Shown here one piece after another: positions 16,326-24,731 of a stretch of DNA of 37,579 bases. The stretch is from positions 1-37,579 of the forward strand of contig DASYUM010000081.1 of NCBI GenBank assembly GCA_036001225.1, in the 5' to 3' direction. The notes beneath the pieces are model-generated. The model did no database searches and had not been told where the DNA came from. It was given only the letters and a program-made list of their open reading frames with translations. Origin of the DNA: DASYUM01 sp036001225. Lineage in GTDB: Bacteria > Methylomirabilota > Methylomirabilia > Rokubacteriales > DASRDR01. Position 1 is the first letter of the stretch. Each line of letters opens with the position of its first letter. Both the position numbers and the translations under genes were made by a program.

Positions 16326-17060
16326 ATGGCCCTCTACGCCGAGCCGCGACTGCTGCCGGCCGGCGACCGTGCCGTCTCGGTCGAGCTGGCCGACGAGATC
16401 TCCCGCGAGGCCAACGCCCGCGTCCTCACCCTGGAGCGGCTGCTGGCTGAGGCGCGCTTGCCGGGCCTCGTCGAGACGTTGCCGACCTTTCGGGCCCTGC
16501 TCGTCACGTACGATCCGCTTGTCCTGCCGTGGGACGAGCTGGTCGGGCGAATCCGCCGCCTGGTCGCCGGTTTGTCCGCGGCGGCGCCGCCTCCCGGCCG
16601 CCGCGTCGAGCTGCCGTGCGCCTACGGGGGCGAGCACGGCCCCGACCTCGAGGAGGTGGCGCGGCGGCTCGGGTTGACGCCCGAGGAGGTCGTGCGCCTC
16701 CACGCCGGGGTCGAGTACTTCGTCTACTTCATCGGCTTCACGCCGGGACTGCCGTACATGGCGGGGATGCCGGAGCGGTTGACGATCCCGCGGCTCGAGC
16801 GCCCGCGGACCAAGACGCCGCCGGGGAGCGTGGGGATTGGCGGCACCCAGTGCTCGATCTACCCGGTGGAGAGCCCGGGTGGCTTCTGGCTCCTCGGCCG
16901 GACGCCGCTGCGGCTCTACGACCCCCCCGCGCCCGACCCGATCCTCCTCCGCGCCGGCGACCGGGTCCGCTTCCGTCCGATCGAGCCAGCCGAGTACGAC
17001 GCGATCGCCGCCGCCGTGGCCGCCGGGACCTATCGACCCGTGATCGAGCCTGATCGATGA
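16326..17060 (+). CDS. pxpB: 5-oxoprolinase subunit PxpB
   Basis: This 244-residue protein is PxpB (KipI family). With PxpA and PxpC it forms the prokaryotic ATP-dependent 5-oxoprolinase that opens 5-oxo-L-proline to glutamate. Family marks are LPAGDRAVSVE at 10-20, YFIGFTPGLPYMAGMP (134-149) and PPGSVGIGGTQCSIYP (165-180). ATG 16326 is chosen because it begins the family N-terminus; the frame is open upstream to 16272, but that leader is a low-complexity Arg-rich stretch. No clear ribosome site is seen. The stop overlaps the pxpC start as ATGA. Confidence 0.93.
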   Translation: MALYAEPRLLPAGDRAVSVELADEISREANARVLTLERLLAEARLPGLVETLPTFRALLVTYDPLVLPWDELVGRIRRLVAGLSAAAPPPGRRVELPCAYGGEHGPDLEEVARRLGLTPEEVVRLHAGVEYFVYFIGFTPGLPYMAGMPERLTIPRLERPRTKTPPGSVGIGGTQCSIYPVESPGGFWLLGRTPLRLYDPPAPDPILLRAGDRVRFRPIEPAEYDAIAAAVAAGTYRPVIEPDR

Positions 17061-18001
17061 GCGACCTGGTCGTCGTCGAGCCGGGCTTGCTCACGACGGT
17101 GCAGGACCTCGGGCGGCCGGGCTACCAGCGGGTCGGCATCCCGCCCTCGGGGCCGCTCGACCGCGCCGCGTTCATCATCGCCAACCGGCTGGTCGGGAAC
17201 CCCGACGGCGCCGCCGGCCTCGAGCTGACCTTGCGCGGCCCCCGCCTCGAGGTGCGCCGCCCGTGCCTGGTGGCGGTGACCGGGGCTGCCATGGGATTCG
17301 CGGTGAACGGGGAGGCGGCGCCGGCCTGGACCGCGGTTCGCCTCCGATCCGGCGACGTCGTCTCGTTCCGCATGGTGACGGCCGGTTGCCGCGCCTACCT
17401 CGCCGTCGCCGGCGGGCTCGACGTCCCGCCCGCCCTCGGCTCGCGGGCGACGTACCTCCGGGGTCGGCTCGGTGGGCTCGAGGGGCGGCCGCCGCAGAAG
17501 GGCGACGGCCTGCCGATCGGCGCGCCCGCGCTCGCGCTCGAACGCCGGGAAGGCCGGACCGTCCCGCCGGCCCGCCGGCCGGCCTATTCTGTCGAGATCG
17601 AGTGCCGGGTGATCCTGGGGCCTCAGGACGACCGCTTCACGCCCGACGGGATCGCGGCGCTGCTCGGGGCCCCGTACGAGGTCACGCCGCAAGCGGACCG
17701 GATGGGGTATCGTCTGAAGGGGCCCCCCATCGCCCACGCGGCGGGGCACGACATCATTTCCGACGGCATCCCGCTCGGGGGGATCCAGGTGCCGGGAGAA
17801 GGACAGCCGATCGTGCTCCTGGTGGACCGGCAGACGACGGGCGGGTACACGAAGATCGCGACGGTGATCAGCGTGGACATCGGGCGGATCGGCCAGGCCC
17901 GACCCGGCCATCGGGTGCGCTTCCGCCGGGTGAGCCTCGCCGAGGCGCACGCGGCGCTGCGGGAGGAGGCGGCGTGGCTCGCCGCCGCCATCGGTCCGTG
18001 A
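17057..18001 (+). CDS. pxpC: 5-oxoprolinase subunit PxpC
   Basis: This 314-residue protein is PxpC (KipA, biotin-dependent carboxyltransferase-like family). Typical segments are TTVQDLGRPGYQRVGIPPSG near 14-33, SGPLDRAAFIIANRLVGNP, and the later QPIVLLVDRQTTGGYTKIA and VISVDIGRIGQARPG. It partners PxpB through overlapping start and stop codons, which suggests equal expression. Its own stop overlaps the start of a tiny lipoprotein gene (GTGA at 17998). Length is normal for the family. Confidence 0.93.
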   Translation: MSDLVVVEPGLLTTVQDLGRPGYQRVGIPPSGPLDRAAFIIANRLVGNPDGAAGLELTLRGPRLEVRRPCLVAVTGAAMGFAVNGEAAPAWTAVRLRSGDVVSFRMVTAGCRAYLAVAGGLDVPPALGSRATYLRGRLGGLEGRPPQKGDGLPIGAPALALERREGRTVPPARRPAYSVEIECRVILGPQDDRFTPDGIAALLGAPYEVTPQADRMGYRLKGPPIAHAAGHDIISDGIPLGGIQVPGEGQPIVLLVDRQTTGGYTKIATVISVDIGRIGQARPGHRVRFRRVSLAEAHAALREEAAWLAAAIGP

Positions 18002-18147
18002 CGCGCCTGGCCACGAGCGTCGCGTTCATGCTCGCGGTGCTCCTGGCCGGGGCCGGGTGCCGGACCGAGCCGCCGGCCAAGCGCGACGAGGGCACCGTGA
18101 CGACGCCCCGGAAGCCACCGGCGACCCCCCCGCTGGACCGGTACTGA
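17998..18147 (+). CDS. Tiny predicted lipoprotein
   Basis: A 49-codon frame starts with GTG at 17998, overlapping the pxpC stop. It encodes a short positive start, a hydrophobic run (VAFMLAVLLAGAG) and a cysteine at residue 21, consistent with a type II signal peptide although the residue at -3 is Gly rather than Leu. The mature part is 29 residues, rich in Pro, Lys and Arg, ending PPLDRY. It lies in a gap between operon genes. Function is unknown; being translated is inferred from the signal-peptide pattern and the overlap. Confidence 0.5.
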   Translation: MTRLATSVAFMLAVLLAGAGCRTEPPAKRDEGTVTTPRKPPATPPLDRY

Positions 18148-18167
18148 TCTCCGGAAAGGAGCCAACG

Positions 18168-19502
18168 ATGAGCCTCCAGAACCTGATCGCCGACTACCAG
18201 GCGAAGACGCCACGCTCGCGGGCCTTGTTCGAGGAGGCGCAGCGCGTGCTGCCGGGGGGGAACACTCGGACCACGATCTTCATCGACCCCTATCCCTTCT
18301 ACGCCGTCCGGGGCAGCGGTCCCCGCATCTGGGACGCCGACGGCCACGAGCGGCTCGACTTCAACGGCAACTACACCTCGCTGATCCTCGGCCACGCCCC
18401 GCCGGCGGTGGTGGCAGCCGTCCAGGAAGTGGCGCCGCGCGGGCTCTCCTTCCCCGGCCCCTCCGAGCACGAGTTGCGGCTGGCCGAGGTTCTGACGCGC
18501 CGGGTGCCGTCCTGCCAGCAGGTGCGCTTCGCCAACTCGGGGACCGAGGCCACGATGCTCGCGATCCGGGGTGCCCGCGCCTATACCGGGCGCGCGAAGA
18601 TCGCCAAGTGCGAGGGCGCCTACCACGGCACCCACGACTGGGTGCAGGTCTCGATCACGCCGCCGGTCGACGGGGCGGGCAGCCGCAAGCGGCCGAAGCC
18701 GGTGGCGGCCGGCGCGGGAGTGCCGGACGCGGTGCTCAAGCACGTCGTGGTGCTGCCCTGGAACGACGCCGACGCCGCGGTCGCGCTGATCGACAAGCAC
18801 GCGCGTGACCTCGCCTGCGTCATCGTCGAGCCCGTCCAGGGCGCGGCGGGCGTCATCCCGCCGGCCGACGGTTTCCTCCAGGCCCTGCGGGACGCCACCG
18901 CCCGCCACGGGATCGTGCTGATCTTCGACGAGGTGATCACCTTCCGGCTCGGGCCCGGCGGCGCTCAAGAGTCGATGGGGGTCACTCCCGACATGACCAC
19001 CTTCGGCAAGATCATCGGTGGCGGGCTTCCGGTCGGCGCCTTCGGTGGGCGGGCGGAGGTGATGGCGGTGTTCGATCCGCGGGGAGGCAAGCCGAAGGTC
19101 GCCCAGGGGGGGACGTTCAACGCCAACCCGCTCACGATGGCCGCCGGACTCGCGACGCTGGCCGCGCTGACGCCCGAGGTCTACGCCCGGCTCGACCGGC
19201 TCGGCGAGCGGCTGCGCGAGGGCGTGCGGAAGCTCTTCCGGGCCCGCAAGGTCAAGGCGCAGGTCACGGGCGTGGGCTCGCTGTTCTGCCTCCACTGGAC
19301 GCCGAAGCGCGTGGTGGACTTCCGCTCCAGCCGGCCGACCGATCCCGAGCAGCCGCTGCGGACCTACGTCGGTCTCCTCAACGAGGGCGTGCTGCTCTCG
19401 CAGCGCGGGATGGGGGCCGTGTCGGCGGCGATGGTGGAGGCCGAAGTGGACCGCTTCGTGGACGCCCTCGGCAAGGTGCTCGACCGCGAGGAGCAGAGGT
19501 AG
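18168..19502 (+). CDS. Class III aminotransferase (glutamate-1-semialdehyde type)
   Basis: This 444-residue PLP enzyme resembles glutamate-1-semialdehyde 2,1-aminomutases and related class III aminotransferases. The N-terminal block shows VLPGGNTRTTIF and later FANSGTEATMLAIRGARAYT. Asp254-Glu255 of IFDEV and PLP lysine Lys281 (FGKIIGGGLPVGAFGG) are in place. ATG 18168 has AAGGAG 6-7 bases upstream; the frame upstream is the antiparallel shadow. It lies between pxpC and pxpA, 2 bases before pxpA, so it may act on an amino acid linked to 5-oxoproline or glutamate. It is not necessarily the heme-pathway HemL. Confidence 0.88.
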   Translation: MSLQNLIADYQAKTPRSRALFEEAQRVLPGGNTRTTIFIDPYPFYAVRGSGPRIWDADGHERLDFNGNYTSLILGHAPPAVVAAVQEVAPRGLSFPGPSEHELRLAEVLTRRVPSCQQVRFANSGTEATMLAIRGARAYTGRAKIAKCEGAYHGTHDWVQVSITPPVDGAGSRKRPKPVAAGAGVPDAVLKHVVVLPWNDADAAVALIDKHARDLACVIVEPVQGAAGVIPPADGFLQALRDATARHGIVLIFDEVITFRLGPGGAQESMGVTPDMTTFGKIIGGGLPVGAFGGRAEVMAVFDPRGGKPKVAQGGTFNANPLTMAAGLATLAALTPEVYARLDRLGERLREGVRKLFRARKVKAQVTGVGSLFCLHWTPKRVVDFRSSRPTDPEQPLRTYVGLLNEGVLLSQRGMGAVSAAMVEAEVDRFVDALGKVLDREEQR

Positions 19503-19504
19503 CC

Positions 19505-20278
19505 ATGGCCAAGGTCATCGATCTCAACTGCGACATGGGCGAGTCCTACGGCCGGTGGACGCTGGGCGCCGACGAGGCGATCATGCCGAACATCTCGTCG
19601 GCCAACGTGGCCTGCGGCTTCCACGGGGGCGACCCTCACGTGCTGCGGAAGACGGTGGCGCTCGCCCTCCAGCATCGCGTCGCCATCGGGTCTCACCCCT
19701 CGCTCCCCGACCTCATGGGGTTCGGCCGCCGGGTCATGGACGTGACGCCGGCCGAGCTCAAGGACTACATCTGCTACCAGACGGGCGCCGTCCGCGAGTT
19801 CTGCCGAGCGGCCGGCGTCGAGCTCCAGCACGTCAAGCCGCACGGCATCCTGTACAGCATGGCCGAGAGCCAGGAGCTGATCGCCCAGGCGATCGGCGAG
19901 GCGGCCCGGGAGTCGGGCGAGCGGCTCATCCTCATGACGCTCGCCTCCGGGAAGTTCGACGCCCACTGCCGGAAGATGGGCGTCCGGGTCGCCTCCGAGG
20001 GCTTTGCCGACCGCGCCTACGAGGTGGACGGGACGCTGGTCTCGCGCAAGAAGGCGGGCGCGCTCATCACCGACCCCGCGCGGGCGGCGGCCCAGGCGGT
20101 GCGGATGGCGGCGGAGGGGAAGGTCCGGACCCACGACGGGGTGGACATCGACATCAGCGTCCAGACGATCTGCTGTCACGGCGATACCCCGGGGGCCGAG
20201 CGCATCGTCCGGGCGGTCCGCGAAGGCTTGGAGAAGGCCGGGATCCAGGTGAAGCCGTTGCGGGACTGGTTACCGTGA
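19505..20278 (+). CDS. pxpA: 5-oxoprolinase subunit PxpA (LamB/YcsF family)
   Basis: This 257-residue protein is PxpA. Motifs are DLNCDMGES (6-14), ACGFHGGDP (36-44), GSHPSLPD (62-69) and KPHGILYS (111-118), the last marking the proposed metal/substrate site. Together with PxpB and PxpC it completes 5-oxoprolinase. The ATG follows the aminotransferase stop by 2 bases and has GAGG just upstream. The full set pxpB-pxpC-pxpA plus the DUF1445 gene is one transcription unit behind the promoter at 15361. Confidence 0.95.
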   Translation: MAKVIDLNCDMGESYGRWTLGADEAIMPNISSANVACGFHGGDPHVLRKTVALALQHRVAIGSHPSLPDLMGFGRRVMDVTPAELKDYICYQTGAVREFCRAAGVELQHVKPHGILYSMAESQELIAQAIGEAARESGERLILMTLASGKFDAHCRKMGVRVASEGFADRAYEVDGTLVSRKKAGALITDPARAAAQAVRMAAEGKVRTHDGVDIDISVQTICCHGDTPGAERIVRAVREGLEKAGIQVKPLRDWLP

Positions 20279-20533
20279 CATGGCGCTGTGCCACGACCTG
20301 CTGCGGGGCGCCGGACCGATAAGCGTCGCATCTCTGCGTACTCGGTCGTCGGCCCGCCGCCTCAACGTTGGGCGGCTCGCCCCGTCGCGCCCCCCAGCCC
20401 CGCGACGTCCGGTGGCTCGCGTGCGCGGCATACGCCTCGGCGGGCCTCCTCCCTGCGTCCTTGATCTGCTCGCTTCTCGGCCCGGCGCGGCTCGCCTCGG
20501 TGACACGCGGACAGCCATGGCAGGTCTTCGCTG
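20279..20533. repeat. Intergenic element with duplicated DUF6282 5' end
   Basis: No gene is seen. At 20280-20312 the first 11 codons of the DUF6282-like gene (atggcgctgtgccacgac and following) occur once, then again at 20534-20566 with one base difference. Between them is a G/C-rich, hairpin-rich sequence: a hairpin at 20310-20353 resembling the one at 16210, and a near-palindrome at 20355-20375 centred on CAACGTTG. The copy at 20280 overlaps the end of pxpA and is therefore a remnant. Confidence 0.7.
20310..20353. repeat. Interrupted hairpin (member B)
   Basis: GCCGGACCGA (20310-20319) faces TCGGTCGTCGGC (20342-20353), pairing with a small bulge. The 22-base interior (20320-20341) matches the interior of the 16210 hairpin at 14 of 22 positions. 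It lies downstream of pxpA and carries TGCGGGGC on its left side as does member A. Confidence 0.5.
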
Positions 20534-20988
20534 ATGGCGCTGTGCCACGACCTGCTCCGGGGCGCCATCGACCTCCACACCCACTCGGCGCCGGTCACCT
20601 CTCGCTGGCCGAGATCCGGGTCCTCGTGCCGGCGGCGCGGAAGGCGGGCGTGGAGCGCATCCTGGTGACGCACCCGGACCTGAGGCTCTCGGCCGTCGGG
20701 GTAGACGACCAGCAGGCCCTCGCCGACGAGGGCGCGGTCCTCGAGAAAGACGTGAACACGCTCGGCCCGCCCTGGCACTCGATCACGCTGGACGCCATGG
20801 TGAAGTCGATCCGCAAGGTGGGGCCCGAGCGCTGCGTGCTGGCGACCGACTACGGCCAGCTCCACAGCCCGTCGCCGGTGGACGGCATGCGCATCTTCAT
20901 CCAGCTCTGCCTCGAGCAAGGGATCTCCCAGGCCGAGATCCGCACGATGGTGGCGGAGAATCCGGCCCGTCTTCTCGGCCTGGATTGA
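20534..20988 (+). pseudogene. DUF6282-like amidohydrolase gene with internal deletion
   Basis: The 5' end encodes MALCHDLLRGAIDLHTHSAP, the start of DUF6282-family proteins (metal-dependent hydrolase-like). Then the frame is lost. In the next frame, GHLSLAEIRVLVPAARKAG through ILVTHPDLRLSAVGV and ENPARLLGLD is the C-terminal third of the same family. About 110-130 codons of the middle seem to be missing. The join lies at a GGCGCCGG stretch that would occur in both flanking codon sets, pointing to deletion at microhomology. The upstream start copy and hairpin element suggest rearrangement at this locus. The remaining frame is not translatable as one protein. Confidence 0.72.
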
Positions 20989-20989
20989 T

Positions 20990-21025
20990 CCCCTCTCCCT
21001 TCACGGGAGAGGGTCAGGGTGAGGG
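20990..21025. repeat. CCCTCTCCC hairpin repeat
   Basis: CCCTCTCCC (20991-20999) pairs with GGGAGAGGG (21005-21013) around a 5-base loop, and the CAGGGTGAGGG tail (21015-21025) matches that of the repeat at 148-197. The tail lies directly upstream of the ATG at 21031 and supplies its GAGGG ribosome site. Confidence 0.7.
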
Positions 21026-21030
21026 TCGGC

Positions 21031-22047
21031 ATGCGCTTCGGCGTCTCTTTCGGAGCGCTCTATGCGCCGGCCGCGGAGTTGGCGGGCCTCGGCGCCGAGG
21101 TCGAGGCCGGCGGGTTCGAGACCCTTTGGGTCCCCGACTCGCCGATGCTCTATCGCGACCCTTACGCGACGCTGGCCCTGCTGACCCGGGAGACGCGCCG
21201 AGCGCGCCTGGGCACCCTGGCCACCAACCCGCTGACACGTCATCCGGCCGTCACCGCCAACGCGATCCTCACCATCCACGAGCTGTCGGGCGGGCGCGGC
21301 CTCCTCGGGATCGCCACCGGCGACTCGGCCGTGCGGCGGCTCGGCGCCCGGCCGGCGCGGCTGGCCGATCTCGAGTCGGCGGTCCTCGAGATCCGGGCGC
21401 TGCTGGCCGGCCGCGCCGTCGGCCATGCCGGCCGCGAGTTCGGCATCCGGTTCGCGGCCGGCGCGATGCTCCCCATCTACGTCGTGGCGTCGGGGCTGGG
21501 TGCCGTGGAGCTGGGGGCGCGCGTGGCGGACGGCGTCGTCCTCAACGTGGGTCGCCACCCGGCCGTGCTGCGCGCGGCCCGGGAGCGGATCGAGCGCGGC
21601 GCCCGCGCCGCCGGGCGCGCGCCGACCGATGTGTCCCTCATCGCGTTCCTCTTCTGCGCGATCGCCGACGACGGGGCGATCGCGCGGGCGCGCCTCAAGC
21701 CGAGCGTCTCCTGGTTCGCCCACCGTTTCCCCGGGCTCTGCGAGCGGGCCGGGCTCTCGCCGGCGCCGCGGGTCCGGGAGGCGCTGGCCCGGTTCGACGC
21801 CGACTACGCGCGCTACGACCTCGTCCACGCCGACCGCTGGGCTCAGGCGGTCCGCGATGCCGACTTCCTGCCGACCGAGTACGTGGACGCCTTTGCCCTC
21901 GGCGGTACCGCCGCCGAGGTCGCGGCCGAGCTGGCCGGCGTCCGCGCGCTCGGCTTCGACGAGGTCGTGATCCGCCCGCCGGCTCCCGAGGACTGGCCTC
22001 CCACCGTGCGCGCGTTCATGCGGCAGGTCATGCCGGCGCTCCGCTGA
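21031..22047 (+). CDS. LLM-class flavin-dependent oxidoreductase
   Basis: This 338-residue protein (342 if the GTG at 21019 were used) is a luciferase-like monooxygenase of the F420/FMN group. MRFGVSFGALYAPAAELA opens the barrel, FETLWVPDSPMLYRDPYATLALL and LTRHPAVTANAILTIHELSGGR are typical family segments, as is ATGDSA in the active-site region. ATG 21031 is chosen because GAGGG sits about 5 bases upstream and MRFG fits the family start; the GTG lies in the repeat. The substrate cannot be told. The next genes are transporters from a separate promoter at 22062. Confidence 0.88.
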   Translation: MRFGVSFGALYAPAAELAGLGAEVEAGGFETLWVPDSPMLYRDPYATLALLTRETRRARLGTLATNPLTRHPAVTANAILTIHELSGGRGLLGIATGDSAVRRLGARPARLADLESAVLEIRALLAGRAVGHAGREFGIRFAAGAMLPIYVVASGLGAVELGARVADGVVLNVGRHPAVLRAARERIERGARAAGRAPTDVSLIAFLFCAIADDGAIARARLKPSVSWFAHRFPGLCERAGLSPAPRVREALARFDADYARYDLVHADRWAQAVRDADFLPTEYVDAFALGGTAAEVAAELAGVRALGFDEVVIRPPAPEDWPPTVRAFMRQVMPALR

Positions 22048-22061
22048 GGCCCGCCCACCGG

Positions 22062-22090
22062 TTGACACGCCGAGAGCCCATTCGTATGAT
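22062..22090 (+). promoter_or_regulatory. Strong sigma70-like promoter for binding-protein genes
   Basis: TTGACA (22062-22067) and TATGAT (22085-22090) are 17 bases apart; the -35 is perfect and the -10 matches five of six. The first gene starts at 22142, after an AGGAGG ribosome site. Confidence 0.7.
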
Positions 22091-22141
22091 GCCCTCACCG
22101 CCGATTTGCCCTGCATCCATCGCACCTTCCCAGGAGGCGCC

Positions 22142-23416
22142 ATGCTGACGCGTCGCCCGCTCGTCCTCGTCCTCGCGCTCGCCGCGCTCGCCCTGATGGC
22201 CCGACCAGCCTCGGCTCAGCCGAAGGAGGTCGTGGTCGGGATCATCTACCCGATGAGCGGCCCCTCGGCGTCGGCCGGGGTCGACGACAAGCACGTCTTC
22301 GAGCTGTTCGCCGACATGGTGAATGGCAAGGAGCCGATGCTTCCGGCCCCCTTCTACCAGAAGCTCAAGGGGCTGCCGGGCGTCGGCGGCGGGGCCCGGG
22401 TCCGGCTCGTCTTCGCCGACCACCAGGGGAAGCCCGACGTCGGCCAGTCCGAGGCCGAGCGCCTCATCACCCAGGAAAGGGTCCACGCCCTCCTCGGCTC
22501 CTGGCATTCCAGCGTCACCGCGACCACCAGCCAAGTCGCCGAGCGGTTCGGCATCCCCCACATGAACTCGGAGTCGGCGTCACCGGGCCTCACGCGACGG
22601 GGCTTCAAGTGGTTCTTCCGCACCTCCCCGACCGACGAGCACTTCAGCCAGGCCCAGTTCGACTTCCTGGCCGACCTCCAGAAGAAGAAGGGCGTGAAGA
22701 TCGAGAGCGTGGCCATCACCCACGAGGACACGCTGTTCGGCACCGACTCGGGCAAGGTCCAGCGCGGGCTGGCCCAGAAGTACGGCTACAAGATCGTGGC
22801 CGACTTCCCGTACCGGGCCACCAGCACCACCCTCAGCTCGGAAGTGCAGAAGCTCAAGGCGGCCAATCCGGACGTCTGGCTTCCCACCTCCTACACGTCG
22901 GATGCGGTGCTCTTCTTGCGGACGGCCAAGGAGCTCGATTGGAACCCGAAGATGGTGCTGACCCAGGACGCCGGCCACATCGACCCCAAGTTCATCGAGC
23001 AGAGCGGAAAGGACTCGGAAGGCTACCTCTCGCGGTCGCCGTTCGCGTCCGACCTCATCGACAAGAACCCGTTGGCCAAGGCGCTCAATGGGCCGTACAA
23101 GGCGCGCTCGGGCAAGGACCTCTACGACTTCCCGGCCCGGGCCGTCACCGGCTTCGTGGCGTTGCTCGACGCGATCAATCGCGCCGGCTCCACGGACCCG
23201 GAGGCGATCCGCCGGGCGCTGGCGGTGACCGATATCAAGCCGGCCGACCTCATCATGCCGTGGACCGGCGTGAAATTCGACGAGACCGGCCAGAACATCG
23301 GGGTGCGGGCGATCGTCATGCAGCTCCAGGGCGGCAAGTACTATACGGTGTGGCCGTTCGACATGGCCACCCGGGACGTCATCTACCCGATCCCACGCTG
23401 GTCCGAGCGCCGGTGA
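22142..23416 (+). CDS. Branched-chain-type ABC substrate-binding protein (first copy)
   Basis: This 424-residue periplasmic binding protein belongs to the LivJ/HAAT family. The signal peptide ends near PASA-QPKE. EVVVGIIYPMSGPSASAG is the family opening, and PHMNSESASPGLTRRGFKWFFRTSP and the closing block (PWTGVKFDETGQNIG) are well conserved. ATG 22142 has AGGAGG about 5 bases upstream. No permease or ATPase genes are nearby, so the transporter must be encoded elsewhere. The ligand is unknown; the family also binds aromatic and amide compounds. It is followed 24 bases later by a close paralogue. Confidence 0.9.
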   Translation: MLTRRPLVLVLALAALALMARPASAQPKEVVVGIIYPMSGPSASAGVDDKHVFELFADMVNGKEPMLPAPFYQKLKGLPGVGGGARVRLVFADHQGKPDVGQSEAERLITQERVHALLGSWHSSVTATTSQVAERFGIPHMNSESASPGLTRRGFKWFFRTSPTDEHFSQAQFDFLADLQKKKGVKIESVAITHEDTLFGTDSGKVQRGLAQKYGYKIVADFPYRATSTTLSSEVQKLKAANPDVWLPTSYTSDAVLFLRTAKELDWNPKMVLTQDAGHIDPKFIEQSGKDSEGYLSRSPFASDLIDKNPLAKALNGPYKARSGKDLYDFPARAVTGFVALLDAINRAGSTDPEAIRRALAVTDIKPADLIMPWTGVKFDETGQNIGVRAIVMQLQGGKYYTVWPFDMATRDVIYPIPRWSERR

Positions 23417-23440
23417 GCGCTCCCGAGGAGGCGTAGAGGC

Positions 23441-24700
23441 ATGGTTCCACGACTGTCCGCTCTGGCGCTCGCGATCCTGGGCGCGTTGGCCGCGATTCCC
23501 GCCGCCGCCGAGAACGAGGTCGTCATCGGCGTCCTCTACCCGATGTCGGGGCCGGTGGCCCAGGTCGGCCTCGACTCGGTGGCCGCCGTGAAGACGGCGG
23601 TCGAGATCATCAACAACGGGGCGAAGCTGCCCATCCCGCTGGCCAGGGGCGGGGGCCTGCCGAACCTGAGCGGCGCCAGAATCCGGCTCGTGGTCGCCGA
23701 TCATCAGGGCAAGCCGGCGACCGGCCAGGCCGAGGCCGAGCGGATGATCACCCAGGAGAAGGTCCACGCGCTGTTCGGGGCGTACTTCTCCAGCGTCACC
23801 GGCACGGCCAGCCAGGTGGCCGAGCGGCTGGGGGTGCCGTTCCTCAACGCCGAGTCGTCGTCGCCCGCGCTGACCGCCCGCGACTTCAAGTGGTTCTTCC
23901 GGACCAGCCCCCACGACGGCCACTTCAGCCAGGTCATGTTCGACTTCCTGCGCGACCTGGAGAAGAAGCGGGGGACGAAGTTCCGGTCGGTCGCCATCTT
24001 GCACGAGGACACGCAGTTCGGCTCCGACTCGGCGAAGGTGCAGGAGGAGCTGGCCAAGAAGGCCGGCTACGAGGTGGCCGCCAAGATCCAGTATCGAGCC
24101 CAGACCACGTCGCTCGACGCCGAGGTCCAGAAGCTCAAGGCCGCCAACGCCGACGTCCTGCTCCCCTCGTCCTACACCTCGGACGCCATGCTCTTCGTCA
24201 AGACGGCCAGGAACCTCGACTACAACGTGAAGCTCCTGGTCGCCCAGGACGCCGGGTGGACCGACCCCAAGTTCCTCGAGCTGGCTGGCAAGGACGCCGA
24301 GGGTCACATCACCCGCGCCCCGTTCGCACTCGACCTGGCCAAGACCAAGCCGCTGGTGATGCCGGTCAACGAGCTGTTCAAGAAGCACTCCGGCGGCCGC
24401 GACCTGTCCGACGTCCCCGCCCGGGCCTTCACCGGGTTCATGGTGCTGGCCGACGCCATCAACCGCGCGGGGTCCGCCAGGCCGGAGGCGATCCAGAAGG
24501 CGCTTCGCGACACGAACATCCCGGCCGACCAGCTCATCATGCCGTGGACCGGCGTCCGCTTCGACGAGACCGGGCAGAACATCGGGGTCAAGGCGATCCT
24601 CCAGCAGGTCCAGGGCGGCCAATACGTCACCGTCTACCCGTTCGAGGTCGCGACGAAGGAGGTCGTCTTCCCGCTGCCGAAGTGGTCCGAGCGCAAGTGA
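23441..24700 (+). CDS. Branched-chain-type ABC substrate-binding protein (second copy)
   Basis: This 419-residue protein is a paralogue of the preceding one. Shared blocks include IGVLYPMSGPVAQVG, the DFKWFFRTSP segment, and PWTGVRFDETGQNIGVKAI, with similar signal peptide (cleavage near AAA-EN). Spacing of 24 bases and a ribosome site before the ATG suggest co-transcription from the promoter at 22062. Tandem duplication with divergence points to different ligands for the same missing membrane partners. The length is normal for the family. Confidence 0.9.
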   Translation: MVPRLSALALAILGALAAIPAAAENEVVIGVLYPMSGPVAQVGLDSVAAVKTAVEIINNGAKLPIPLARGGGLPNLSGARIRLVVADHQGKPATGQAEAERMITQEKVHALFGAYFSSVTGTASQVAERLGVPFLNAESSSPALTARDFKWFFRTSPHDGHFSQVMFDFLRDLEKKRGTKFRSVAILHEDTQFGSDSAKVQEELAKKAGYEVAAKIQYRAQTTSLDAEVQKLKAANADVLLPSSYTSDAMLFVKTARNLDYNVKLLVAQDAGWTDPKFLELAGKDAEGHITRAPFALDLAKTKPLVMPVNELFKKHSGGRDLSDVPARAFTGFMVLADAINRAGSARPEAIQKALRDTNIPADQLIMPWTGVRFDETGQNIGVKAILQQVQGGQYVTVYPFEVATKEVVFPLPKWSERK

Positions 24701-24731
24701 CGCGCCGGCCGGTGGGCGGCGGAGGCTGACC

